A DNA stretch of 53,333 nt, from the NCBI GenBank assembly GCA_947258805.1, contig CAMYJV010000005.1:1197-54529 (forward strand), read 5' to 3'. The translations under genes and the position numbers were made by a program. This DNA comes from an uncultured Gammaproteobacteria bacterium. GTDB taxonomy: Bacteria > Pseudomonadota > Gammaproteobacteria > GCA-2729495. This document shows, piece by piece, positions 17,194-24,881 of this stretch; positions within the stretch are counted from its first letter, which is position 1, and each line of letters starts with the position of its first letter. Below the pieces are notes generated by a model. It did no database searches. It had not been told where the DNA came from and worked only from the letters and a program-made list of their open reading frames with translations.

Positions 17194-17997
17194 ATGAGTC
17201 TTACGCTCTATCACAGCGTGGAGTCCACCTGCGCCCAGAAGGTACGGCTGGTGATGGCCGAGAAAGGCCTTGCCTGGGAAGAGATCCGGCTGAACCTGCG
17301 CAAGGGCGAGCAGTTTGCGACGGAGTACCTGCAGCTGAACCCGAAAGCCGTCGTGCCGACACTGGTGGACGGCGACACGGTAGTGCGGGAGTCGAGTGTT
17401 ATCAACGAGTACCTGGACGACCGCTTTCCCGAACCCGCGCTGCGGCCGGCAGATGCGGGCGATCGGGCGCGCATGCGCCTGCTGGTCAAGACCATCGACG
17501 ATGAGGTGCACGCAGCCATCGGTGTGCTGAGTTACGCGATCTTCCTGCGGCACCAAATGAACGAGCACATGTCTGCCGCAGAGCTCGAACAGCATTTCAG
17601 CCGGGTCGCCGACCCTGCCCGGCGCGCGCGGCAACAGCAAACCCACGCCGAAGGGTTGAAGTCACCGGGCGCCGGTCCCGCTGTTGCAGCGCTGGCGCGT
17701 TTTGCGGCGCAACTGGGCGACGCCCTGGCCGCGCATGAATGGCTCGCAGGTGATGAATATTCCCTGGCCGATGCTGCCGCGCTGCCCTACATGGTCAGGG
17801 CGCGCGCGCTAAAGCTGTCACCGCTGTGGGCAGAGCGAGGTGAAGTTGCCGCCTGGCTCGAGCGCGGTCTTGAACACGCGTCGGGCCTGGGACTCAGTGA
17901 TGTCTGGGGTTCACCGTCCTTTCATGCCATGGTTGCCAGATACGCAAATACGGCCGCGCAGGAAATTCAGCAACTGTTGTCTACAACGCGTGAATAG
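17194..17997 (+). CDS. Glutathione S-transferase family protein
   Basis: This 267-residue protein begins with a thioredoxin-like GST N-domain (LYHSVESTCAQKVRLVMAEKGLAWEE, NPKAVVPTLVDGD, and RESSVINEYLDDRFPE, which binds the gamma-glutamyl part of glutathione). It is followed by an all-helical C-domain with DEYSLADAAALPYMVRA. The sequence STCAQKVR places Cys/Ser at the usual active-site position. Start ATG 17194 begins the GST fold exactly; an upstream in-frame ATG (17038) would add 52 unrelated residues overlapping doxX. The function may be detoxification, or isomerisation of a ring-cleavage product as for maleylacetoacetate isomerase. Its product length is slightly long for the family, because of a helical insertion near residues 125-155. 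Confidence 0.85.
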   Translation: MSLTLYHSVESTCAQKVRLVMAEKGLAWEEIRLNLRKGEQFATEYLQLNPKAVVPTLVDGDTVVRESSVINEYLDDRFPEPALRPADAGDRARMRLLVKTIDDEVHAAIGVLSYAIFLRHQMNEHMSAAELEQHFSRVADPARRARQQQTHAEGLKSPGAGPAVAALARFAAQLGDALAAHEWLAGDEYSLADAAALPYMVRARALKLSPLWAERGEVAAWLERGLEHASGLGLSDVWGSPSFHAMVARYANTAAQEIQQLLSTTRE

Positions 17998-18014
17998 GTG
18001 CCGACGTACAGCTC

Positions 18015-18039
18015 GTAGGGTGCACAGAGCGCACCCTAC
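18015..18039. repeat. Short inverted repeat, family B, copy 1
   Basis: Perfect 9-base arms GTAGGGTGC (18015-18023) and GCACCCTAC (18031-18039) flank a 7-base loop, just after the GST stop codon. The same arm sequence occurs in the larger element at 35388-35454. The hairpin could reduce read-through between the convergent GST and molybdenum hydroxylase genes, but no T-run follows. The remaining bases up to 18213 hold a palindrome GAAAGCGCTTTC (18142-18153) and no gene. Confidence 0.75.
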
Positions 18040-18213
18040 TTTGCACCGGCACCGTCCTTGGGCAATCGAAAGGCAGTCCCGGTCGTGCCCGGAAATTAGA
18101 AGTCTCGTCCCTTAGAAAAAGGACGCTACTCCCCGTCGCTCGAAAGCGCTTTCAGGATCGCGGCTGTGTTCGGAGTCGGCGTTGAAGAAGTTTTTCGCTG
18201 GGACGGGTAGCAG

Positions 18214-20535
18214 TCAAAGCTTGCCCAGCGCGTGCAGCAGTTTTTCCGGCGTAATCGGCAGCTCGCGGATTCGCGCACCCGTCGCGTTGTAGATAGCATT
18301 GGCAATGGCCGGTGCGGGCACTACCACGCAGGTTTCCGACAAGGACTTCGCGCCGAACGGGCCGGTCGGGTCCTGCGATTCGATGAAGATGCTCTGAATC
18401 TCCCGCGGCATTTCCACGGCCGTCGGAATCTTGTAGTCCAGAAAATCTGCTGTCAGGCAGGTACCGGAGTCCGGGTCGAACTGGATCTCTTCCATCAGCG
18501 CGTAGCCCATGCCTTGCTGGAAACCGCCCTCCACCTGCCCTTCGGCGGCACTGGGATTGATGACCCGGCCCAGGTCGTGGGAATACACAACCCGGTGCAC
18601 CTGCACCTCGCCAGTATCGGTGTCCACTTCGACTTCGACGAATGTCGCGGCCGCCGGACTGGGGTTACCGGGCGGGGCCATGCTCGACACGCCCATGATC
18701 GTGCCTTTCTCCTGGAGGGTGGTGGGCGCGGGCCCTTGATCGGTGAACTGGATAAACGGCGACTCGGCGCGCGTCGCGATTTCGGCAATGCTCAAGGATC
18801 TGCCGGGCGCGCCTTTCACCGCGACTCTGCCGTCGGCGAGCTCGAGATCGTCGGCGCTGACCTCCAGCATGATTCCGGCCACCTCCAGCAGGCGCTCCTT
18901 CGCCGCCTTGGCCGCAGCGAGCACTGCGTTCCCGGCGCTGTAGGTCACCCGGCTCGCGTGGGTCGGCGCGTCGTATGGCACGTTAGTCGTGTCTACGGCC
19001 TGCGTCATGCGCACCTGGTCCATGGTCAGTCCCAGTTCCCCGGCCGCGATTTGCAGCAGCGTGGTAATTTGCCCGGAACCGATATCCATCGCCGCGGTGG
19101 CCAGGTCGGCGGTGCCGTCGGGGCTCAGTTTCACGATGGCGCCGGAGTGTTCGTAGATGTCCGGGAAACCGACGCAGCCGCTGACCCAGAACGGTGTCAG
19201 CGCAAAGCCCACGCCACGCTTTTTCGGCCCGGCATCACTGTTGGCGGGTTGGCGCTGCTGCCACTTGAACGCCTCCATCCCGCTATCGATAACCGCTTCG
19301 AGTTCGTAAGAGTCCAGCGTCACGCCGGGCAGCATCGGGTGGGGATCACCCCTGCGCCGCGTATTTTTCTTGCGGAAACTGATCGGATCGAGATCAAGGG
19401 CCTCGCAGATCTCATCGTGCTGCGACTCCAGCGCAAAGTAGGCCTGCGGACCGCCGTAGCCGCGGTAGCCGCCGCCGATCATGTTGTTGGTATAGACCGT
19501 GTAGCCCTCCCACACGTAGTTGGGCACGCGGTAACCCGCGACCAGGAAAAAGCCGTGGACGTTGATGACCTCGGCCCCGTGGGTCGCATGCGCGCCGGCG
19601 TCCAATATGCTTTTCGCGTGCCTGGCGACAATGCGTCCGTCTTTCGTGACCCCGGTCTTCAGGTAGACCTTGATGGGATTACGCGTAGTCGTGATGAAGT
19701 CTTCGTAGCGCGTCTGTTCGATGCGCACCGGCCGGCCGGCCTTCCGGCTCAGCAGCGCCGCAATCGGTTCCATGTGGCCGATGTCGAGCTTGCCGCCGAA
19801 ACCCCCGCCGATATAGGGCGGCTTGATAACCCGCACCCTGCTCTCCGGTATCTCCAGCGCGTAGGCCAGCTTCTGGCGCAGACCGAACAGGTGCTGCATG
19901 GACGAGTTGATCGTAATGTCACCCCGCGCATCCCAGTCGGCCACACAGACTCTCGGCTCCAGGTAGCAGGTGTGCACACGCTGGGTGCTGTACACGCCTT
20001 CGAAGATGTGATCGGCAGCCGCGAAGCCCTGCTCGATGTCGCCCGCTTCCAGCCGTGGTGCCACTGCGATGTTGTTGGTTGCGCCCTCGTGCAGTTGCGG
20101 CGCACCGTCCTGCATGGCGTCTTCAGGATCGAAGACGGCTGGCAGCTCTTCGTATACGACATCGATAAGCTCGAGCGCCTGCTCGGCAACGTCGACCGAC
20201 GTTGCCGCGACAGCGGCCACCGGCTGTCCGGCGAACCGAACCGTATCGCTCATGATCAGCAGGTCCAGCGGCATGCTCTTGGTGTCTGCCGGCACGAAGT
20301 ACACGGGTGTGAACTTGCGCTGCGGGACTTCCGCCGGCGTCAGTACGGCCTGAACACCCGGCAGTGCCTCGGCCACGCGGGTGTCGACGCGCACAATGCG
20401 TGCGTGCGGATACGGACTGCGCAGCATCTTGCCGTGGAGCATGCCCGGCATCTGGAAGTTCACCGGGAAGCCCTTGCCGCCGGTGACCTTGTCCAGGGCA
20501 TCCGGCCGCGCGACGCTCTTGCCTATCACGCTCAT
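18214..20535 (-). CDS. Xanthine dehydrogenase-family molybdopterin-binding large subunit (orphan 2)
   Basis: This 773-residue protein has the same overall plan as the gene at 14198 but is clearly a different branch. Visible signs are the hammerhead domain (SVARPDALDKVTGGKGF, MLRSPYPHARIVRVD), PYIGGGFGGKLDIGHMEP, GGGYRGYGGPQAYFALESQ, and a C-terminal GAKSLSET in which Glu734 occupies the catalytic position. The two glycines of the usual KGxGE are serines here. No 2Fe-2S or FAD subunit is next to it. The start at 20535 is supported by GAGGAGG 8 bases upstream; the upstream in-frame ATG at 20640 would translate the family A repeat. It is divergent from the PhyH gene. Substrate is unknown; N-heteroaromatics or aldehydes are likely. 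Confidence 0.9.
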   Translation of the reverse strand: MSVIGKSVARPDALDKVTGGKGFPVNFQMPGMLHGKMLRSPYPHARIVRVDTRVAEALPGVQAVLTPAEVPQRKFTPVYFVPADTKSMPLDLLIMSDTVRFAGQPVAAVAATSVDVAEQALELIDVVYEELPAVFDPEDAMQDGAPQLHEGATNNIAVAPRLEAGDIEQGFAAADHIFEGVYSTQRVHTCYLEPRVCVADWDARGDITINSSMQHLFGLRQKLAYALEIPESRVRVIKPPYIGGGFGGKLDIGHMEPIAALLSRKAGRPVRIEQTRYEDFITTTRNPIKVYLKTGVTKDGRIVARHAKSILDAGAHATHGAEVINVHGFFLVAGYRVPNYVWEGYTVYTNNMIGGGYRGYGGPQAYFALESQHDEICEALDLDPISFRKKNTRRRGDPHPMLPGVTLDSYELEAVIDSGMEAFKWQQRQPANSDAGPKKRGVGFALTPFWVSGCVGFPDIYEHSGAIVKLSPDGTADLATAAMDIGSGQITTLLQIAAGELGLTMDQVRMTQAVDTTNVPYDAPTHASRVTYSAGNAVLAAAKAAKERLLEVAGIMLEVSADDLELADGRVAVKGAPGRSLSIAEIATRAESPFIQFTDQGPAPTTLQEKGTIMGVSSMAPPGNPSPAAATFVEVEVDTDTGEVQVHRVVYSHDLGRVINPSAAEGQVEGGFQQGMGYALMEEIQFDPDSGTCLTADFLDYKIPTAVEMPREIQSIFIESQDPTGPFGAKSLSETCVVVPAPAIANAIYNATGARIRELPITPEKLLHALGKL

Positions 20536-20549
20536 GAATCCGTCCTCCT

Positions 20550-20628
20550 CGGGGGACAGTTTACTGATTTTCGGCCCGGCGCCGGGATACGCCATCATCG
20601 CGCACGGAAATGAGTAAACTGTAACCGG
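20550..20628. repeat. Inverted repeat, family A, copy 3, between divergent genes
   Basis: Arms of 24 bases (20550-20573 and 20605-20628) pair at 19 of 24 positions, with the shared core GACAGTTTACTSATTT. The dyad extends outward through CTCCTC on the left and GGAGGAG on the right. These outer parts are the Shine-Dalgarno sequences of the molybdenum hydroxylase gene (minus) and the PhyH gene (plus). The element thus fills nearly the whole gap between the two start codons (20535 and 20644), and any promoter must lie within it or in the flanking genes. Confidence 0.8.
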
Positions 20629-20643
20629 AGGAGCGTTCACACC

Positions 20644-21474
20644 ATGTATGTTCGTGAGCTGAGCGACGCAGAGATCCAGGCCTACCGCGACGAAGGCGTG
20701 GCGTTCCTCCCCGCCTTGGCCGATCAGGCGACGGTGGAAGCGCTGCGCGCGGCCGCCGAACGCCGGTCGGCGTCACCCAGCGACCATGCCGACGAATTGA
20801 GCAACGTGGGTCGTTTGCTGTCGGACCAGTTCCTGTTCAACGACATGGATGAATTCCGCGAGTTCGCGTTCCACAGCGGCATCGCCGAAAACGCCGGGCG
20901 CGCGATGGGAGTCGACCGCGTGCGGGCTTATTTCGACCAACTATTCGTTTGCGCGCCGCAGACGCCCACCGACTACTACTGGCACCAGGACATTACCTAC
21001 TGGCCGGTAGCAGGTGACGCCATTTGCTCCGTCTGGCTCAGCCTCACGGACTGCACGCCGGAAAGCAGCGCACTGCAGTTCGTCCGCGGCCGGGAGTGCC
21101 AGGACCAGCTGTACGCGCACATTCCCTTCGGCGGCGAAGACCCGGTGCGCCACACGAATTTTTCCGCCAAAGATGCCCCGGAGGCACCGGCCTTCCACGC
21201 GGAGCCGGGCCGTTACGAGATTCTGAGCTGGGACTACAAGGCCGGTGACGCGGTGCTGTTCAACACCCGCATCATGCATAGCTCCGGCGGCAATAGTTCA
21301 AGGGATGTGAACCGCATCGCCTATTCCACCCGCTGGATCGGTGATGACGTCACCTTCGCGGTGAAACCCGGCTGGCAGGATCCCTTGCTGTTCCCTGACA
21401 GTGACGAGCTCCTCCGCGACGGTGACCCGCTGGCCAGCCGAAAATTTCCCGTGGCCTGGTCGGGCCGGCCTTGA
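20644..21474 (+). CDS. Phytanoyl-CoA dioxygenase (PhyH)-family Fe(II)/2-oxoglutarate oxygenase
   Basis: This 276-residue protein has the PhyH jelly-roll pattern. The iron ligands are His114 and Asp116 in YYWHQDITYW and the distal His212 in RIMHSSGGN, and Arg224/Arg230 are placed to bind 2-oxoglutarate. The motif VWLSLTDCTPESSALQFVRG is typical of the family. It would hydroxylate a small organic substrate in the cytoplasm. Start ATG 20644 is preceded by GGAGGAG at a good distance. It stands alone on its strand between the divergent molybdenum hydroxylase gene and the convergent TPR gene, so its pathway cannot be assigned. Confidence 0.88.
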   Translation: MYVRELSDAEIQAYRDEGVAFLPALADQATVEALRAAAERRSASPSDHADELSNVGRLLSDQFLFNDMDEFREFAFHSGIAENAGRAMGVDRVRAYFDQLFVCAPQTPTDYYWHQDITYWPVAGDAICSVWLSLTDCTPESSALQFVRGRECQDQLYAHIPFGGEDPVRHTNFSAKDAPEAPAFHAEPGRYEILSWDYKAGDAVLFNTRIMHSSGGNSSRDVNRIAYSTRWIGDDVTFAVKPGWQDPLLFPDSDELLRDGDPLASRKFPVAWSGRP

Positions 21475-21552
21475 TCAACTGGTTCGCACAGCGCAAGCGC
21501 TGGTTCGCAGCGTCGAGACGGCAGGATCAGACTACGAAGATCCTAAGTCTTG

Positions 21553-22449
21553 TTATTGTTCGCGCTCGATACGCGCAACTTGTTGTTCGGTTTGCCGTTG
21601 ACGAAGCACCTGGCCGATGCGCTCGAGCTTCTGATCGGCTTCACCAACCAGGTCTTCACGACCGATTATCGCCGCAGACTGCCTGAGCAGCAGCCAGTTT
21701 CGTAACTGCGCCATTGGGTCGTAAGTCAGTTCCGCTGCTGCCTGGAATGCCGAGACTGCAGATGCATTGTCGCCGTTGGCTGCCCGGGCCATTCCCAGGT
21801 AGTGCCAGGAACGTGCGTCTTTCGGATACTGGTCAACGGCCGGCTCCAGTGCCGCCAGGGCAAGCTGAAATTCCTGCTGGTGATAACGAAGGGCACCGAT
21901 ACCGCCCATGACCTTCGTGTAACTCGGGTCCACGGCCAGCGCCGACTCCATGGATCGGAGCGCCTCGTCAAATTCTCTCGCAGCCAGTTCACCCGCCGAC
22001 TTCGACTGGTACCAGATGCCCTGCCACAGGTGTGCCTCACCCAGGGATCCCCACACTTCAGCGATTTCTTCCAGCTCCAGGGCTTTTCGATAGGCCGCCT
22101 GGGCCTGGGGCATCGCAAGGAGGCCGAAGTAACCGTCGCCGAGGTACCGCCAGGGGGCCGGGTTAGCCGGTTCTGCAGTCGCCCACTTGCCTGAAATGCT
22201 GATCAATCTCCGCCAATCGCGCATGACCCAGGCCCGCAGGGCTGGATCGCGCAGCGCTTTCAAGTCGCCTTTCGGGATGGCGGGGCCAGAAATTCCGGCT
22301 TGCTGGCCGGATTCTTCAGTGCTGTCAGCCGGAGCAGCTGGCGCCGTCAACAGGCAAGTGCAGATTGCCAAGGCAGCGGACAGGAGCGCTCGCGTCGGCT
22401 CTGGAACTGGCCATGAATAACGATTAGCCATAATGCTGGAGGGTGGCAC
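21553..22449 (-). CDS. Exported TPR-repeat protein
   Basis: This 298-residue protein has an N-terminal signal-like hydrophobic segment (about residues 19-42) followed by tetratricopeptide-type helical repeats. Examples are PAPWRYLGDGYFGLLAMPQAQAAYRKALEL, VWGSLGEAHLWQG, and SWHYLGMARAANGDNASAVSAFQAAAEL. It is probably a periplasmic scaffold with no enzymatic motif. The GTG at 22449 is chosen because AGGAAG precedes it; the ATG six codons on has no clear ribosome site. It lies downstream of the fasciclin gene on the same strand but beyond a strong terminator, so it likely has its own promoter. No specific function is recognised. Confidence 0.75.
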   Translation of the reverse strand: MPPSSIMANRYSWPVPEPTRALLSAALAICTCLLTAPAAPADSTEESGQQAGISGPAIPKGDLKALRDPALRAWVMRDWRRLISISGKWATAEPANPAPWRYLGDGYFGLLAMPQAQAAYRKALELEEIAEVWGSLGEAHLWQGIWYQSKSAGELAAREFDEALRSMESALAVDPSYTKVMGGIGALRYHQQEFQLALAALEPAVDQYPKDARSWHYLGMARAANGDNASAVSAFQAAAELTYDPMAQLRNWLLLRQSAAIIGREDLVGEADQKLERIGQVLRQRQTEQQVARIEREQ

Positions 22450-22531
22450 GATGACTTCCTGGCGGATGTGACGTGGTTCATATTGTGTCGCTCACATTAG
22501 CCGGCGCCCGATTAGCGTTCGTCCAGGATTA

Positions 22532-22572
22532 ATAAACAAAAAAACGGCCGGAATGTTGCCATCCCGGCCGTT
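22532..22572 (-). terminator. Rho-independent terminator of the fasciclin gene
   Basis: Arms AACGGCCGG (22543-22551) and CCGGCCGTT (22564-22572) form a perfect 9-base stem with a 12-base loop. On the minus strand the stem is followed by a run of seven T (the A-run at 22538-22544, partly within the stem). It lies about 50 bases after the fasciclin stop codon and is the only textbook intrinsic terminator seen in the window. Confidence 0.88.
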
Positions 22573-22619
22573 GATTCTCGGGCACCTGTCAGTAGCCCGA
22601 TATCTGTGCACTGATCGGC

Positions 22620-23150
22620 TTATGATTCCGGCGGCAGAATGACGGCGTCGATGACGTGGATCACGCCATTGCTGGCACCGATGTCGGCCGATACCACGTT
22701 GGCGCCGTTGACGGTTACACCGCCGCCCGAGGCCACGACTTCAACAGCGTCGCCCTCGAGTGTTTCCGGCGATGCCGTACCGCTGATGTCAGAGGACATG
22801 ATCTGCCCCGGCACTACGTGGTAGAGGAGGATTGCGGTGAGCTGGTCCTTATTCTCAGGCAACAGCAACATCTCGAGCGTGCCTTCCGGCAGTGCAGCGA
22901 AAGCTGCGTCAGTCGGCGCGAACACGGTGTAGGGGCCTTCACCCTGCAGCGCAGTCACCAGGTCGGCTGCTTCCAGTGCGGCTGCCAGCGTGTTGAAATC
23001 GCCGGCTGCGACGGCAGTAGCGACAATGTCTTTATCTGCTGCGGGAGCGGCTGACGCGTGCGCGCCGGCGAGTGCAGGTGAAGAAAACCCGAGCGCGACC
23101 AGTGCGCACGAAGCAATGAATCCTGCGGCGGAAAATGTTGATTTAGTCAT
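22620..23150 (-). CDS. Secreted fasciclin (FAS1)-domain protein
   Basis: This 176-residue protein has a Sec signal peptide (cleavage near ALA-GAH, about residue 28) and a single FAS1 domain. Conserved segments are the H1 box [15 protein letters not shown], the central YHVV motif, and the H2 end [16 protein letters not shown]1 domains mediate adhesion or bind small hydrophobic ligands outside the cytoplasm. It is monocistronic: a strong terminator follows, and a 335-base gap precedes it. The ATG at 23150 has a weak AGG-type ribosome site 9 bases upstream. Nothing ties it to the catabolic genes around it. Confidence 0.92.
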   Translation of the reverse strand: MTKSTFSAAGFIASCALVALGFSSPALAGAHASAAPAADKDIVATAVAAGDFNTLAAALEAADLVTALQGEGPYTVFAPTDAAFAALPEGTLEMLLLPENKDQLTAILLYHVVPGQIMSSDISGTASPETLEGDAVEVVASGGGVTVNGANVVSADIGASNGVIHVIDAVILPPES

Positions 23151-23485
23151 GTGGTTTACCTGTGTTGACCAGCGTGTTTAGCAATCCAATTGATCTGTTT
23201 GGCACGACACCTCCCTGTGTCATCAGTAATCTACGTTGTGGAACGGGTTTTGGATTCAGGCTCAAGCATGAAAGCCGGTCGGCACGACGGCCTTGTTGGC
23301 GCTGAATGGACAGGATTTGCGGAACTGCGGTTGCGGTTTTCTCGAACAGTTGCTGCAAGCCGGCTAAGCTTTATGGGTTAGAATTCAATGGCTAGACAAG
23401 CTTCGTTGACAGACTTTCGTGCACTGCTGCTGTGCTTGCCAGAGCGCGACAGCGCAGCTCCGTGCGTGGATAGGGAGCGACAGAT
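23151..23485. other. Intergenic stretch without recognised gene
   Basis: This is a 335-base gap between the divergent fasciclin gene and the small unknown gene. A TTGACA hexamer occurs at 23406-23411 on the plus strand, but no convincing -10 box follows at the right distance. No RNA gene, strong hairpin or repeat was seen. Confidence 0.5.
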
Positions 23486-23854
23486 ATGGGCGTTTTCAAT
23501 ATCAGCCCCCTGGACTGGATTACCAGGGTGACGGACTTCTCGCAGAAGTCGCTCGAAAATACCCTGGGCACCATCAGGGAAGTCCATCAGACAATCGTAG
23601 AAATTCCGATCAATATCGCCGAGGAACTCGGCCTGCCGGAAGAAGAAGCCGTCGCGATAAAGAAGACTCATCGACAGCTCCTCGACCACATCCACAGCGG
23701 CGTCTGTGACGCCTGTGGCGAGGTCAACCAGTACATCGTCAAGCAGGCGAAGATCGTAGATGAGCTGGCCAATTTCGACCCGAGCCCGCGGGAGCCAGGC
23801 ATCGTGAAGCTGGAGCCGATGGAGAAAAGGCGACAAGGAGCAAAGGTTGGCTAG
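23486..23854 (+). CDS. Small helical protein of unknown function
   Basis: This 122-residue protein is not recognised. Start ATG 23486 has GGGAGCG upstream. It looks mostly alpha-helical and amphipathic from residue 15 to 95 (LENTLGTIREVHQTIVEIP, KKTHRQLLDHIHSG) and has one VCDACGEVN segment with two cysteines three apart. The tail is charged and probably disordered. There is no signal peptide or membrane segment. The helical pattern recalls phasin-like surface proteins of storage granules, but this is only a resemblance. Coding is supported by a ribosome site, codon pattern and a heptad-like sequence, while the antisense frame is less plausible. It converges with the FAH-family gene 54 bases downstream. 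Confidence 0.65.
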   Translation: MGVFNISPLDWITRVTDFSQKSLENTLGTIREVHQTIVEIPINIAEELGLPEEEAVAIKKTHRQLLDHIHSGVCDACGEVNQYIVKQAKIVDELANFDPSPREPGIVKLEPMEKRRQGAKVG

Positions 23855-23908
23855 TGCTGCCGACGCGGGCTGAGTCGTTTTTTGTTGAACTCGGCCTTGT
23901 AAGGTGCC

Positions 23909-24796
23909 TTAGTCCTCGTCGTCCAGCGCGCTCTTGTAGTGTTTCGCCCCCTCGCCACCGGCCGCGCGCTGCCCGCGGAACTCCCAGTCGCCGCCCATTG
24001 CGGTGGAGACCACTTCCTCTGAACTGGTGGGTTGCGCGCCCACGTCGTCGCGGATCGGCACCGGCCCGGTCACGATGTGGTTGCTGAGCCGCCCGAGACC
24101 TTCGACTTCCACTTCCACCAGGTCGCCGGGCTGCACTGGCCGACTATTGGCCGGTGTGCCGGACAGCAGCAGGTCGCCGGGCTCCAGCGTAATCGTGCGC
24201 GCGATGTCCGCAACGAGGTAGTGCATGTCCCATTCCATCTCGTCCGTGTTGCCGTCCTGGGCCACTTCACCGTTCACGTAGGTGCGGATGGTTTTGCCGT
24301 GAAAATCCCAGCCCGTTACCAGGGCCGGCCCCACCGGGCACAGCGTGTCGGAACCTTTTACCCGCAGCATGGAGCCAGCATCGGTGTCTCGGAAATCGTG
24401 CAGGCCATAGTCATTCGCCACCGTGTAACCGGCGATGTAGTCGCCGGCGTCGGCCGGCGACACGTTGCGGCAGTGACGGCCGATCACGATGGCAATTTCG
24501 CCTTCGTAGTTCAGCCACTGGCAGCGTTCCGGGCGCACCACGTCCGCGCCGTGGGAATTCAGCGCGGTGATGGGTTTATGAAAGTAGGTAGGCGCCGGTG
24601 GCAGCTTGGTGATGAACTCTTTGACCCGGCTCTCGTAGTTCAGGTGCACGCAGACAATTTTGCTGGGTTGCGTTGGCGGCAGATGCACCGCGTCGGCGAT
24701 GGCAACCGAGCGCCCGTCACGCGCCTCGAGCCGCTCGCCCTTGCGTTCGGTCAGCGTCGGGTAACCGTCGAGCAGGATGCGCCGATACTCCGCCAT
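23909..24796 (-). CDS. Fumarylacetoacetate hydrolase-family protein
   Basis: This 295-residue protein has the FAH fold with metal-binding acids in NYEGEIAIVIGRHCRN and in NDYGLHDFRDTD, plus LEPGDLLLSGTPAN and GDLVEVEVEGLGRLSNHI near the C-terminus. FAH-family enzymes cleave or isomerise acylpyruvates and meta-cleavage products; HpaG, the isomerase/decarboxylase of homoprotocatechuate breakdown, belongs here. With HpaD- and HpaE-like genes in the window, such a role is plausible but not shown. The ATG at 24796 (MAEYRRILLDGYP) with GAGG upstream is preferred; longer starts overlap the divergent gene. The last 30 residues are a charged extension. It shares its promoter region with the acetoacetate decarboxylase-like gene. 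Confidence 0.85.
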   Translation of the reverse strand: MAEYRRILLDGYPTLTERKGERLEARDGRSVAIADAVHLPPTQPSKIVCVHLNYESRVKEFITKLPPAPTYFHKPITALNSHGADVVRPERCQWLNYEGEIAIVIGRHCRNVSPADAGDYIAGYTVANDYGLHDFRDTDAGSMLRVKGSDTLCPVGPALVTGWDFHGKTIRTYVNGEVAQDGNTDEMEWDMHYLVADIARTITLEPGDLLLSGTPANSRPVQPGDLVEVEVEGLGRLSNHIVTGPVPIRDDVGAQPTSSEEVVSTAMGGDWEFRGQRAAGGEGAKHYKSALDDED

Positions 24797-24881
24797 ATTC
24801 GCCTCGGTTGCTTTCGTTGGGTACCAAACGATATTATCCGGCGAAGTCCGATGGCCGCAAGAGTCAAAGGCCGGCAGAGTC
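24797..24881. promoter_or_regulatory. Divergent promoter region with candidate MarR operator
   Basis: The 85-base gap holds the 16-base near-palindrome CGTTGGGTACCAAACG (24815-24830), matching its own reverse complement except at one symmetric pair of positions. It lies between the FAH-family gene and the operon that encodes a MarR-type regulator, a common arrangement for an autoregulated operator. A related sequence occurs at 7222-7237. Confidence 0.45.

Noticed and set aside
18142..18153. Perfect palindrome GAAAGCGCTTTC resembling a LacI-family operator
   Set aside because: It lies between two convergent gene ends with no promoter or LacI-type gene nearby; a 12-base palindrome can occur by chance.
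18232..20613. Very long plus-strand open frame opposite the second molybdenum hydroxylase large subunit
   Set aside because: The predicted protein is rich in Arg/His/Gly without family motifs, while the minus-strand frame encodes a full conserved enzyme.
21479..21509. Direct repeat CTGGTTCGCA, two copies 21 bases apart, between phyH and the TPR gene
   Set aside because: Only two short copies between convergent 3' ends, with no link to a promoter or mobile element.
23406..23440. TTGACA hexamer as a promoter for the small helical protein
   Set aside because: No acceptable -10 sequence is found 16-18 bases downstream.
23378..23836. Minus-strand ORF of 152 codons opposite the small helical protein
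   Set aside because: Its product shows no recognisable pattern, and the plus-strand frame has a better ribosome site and protein-like sequence.
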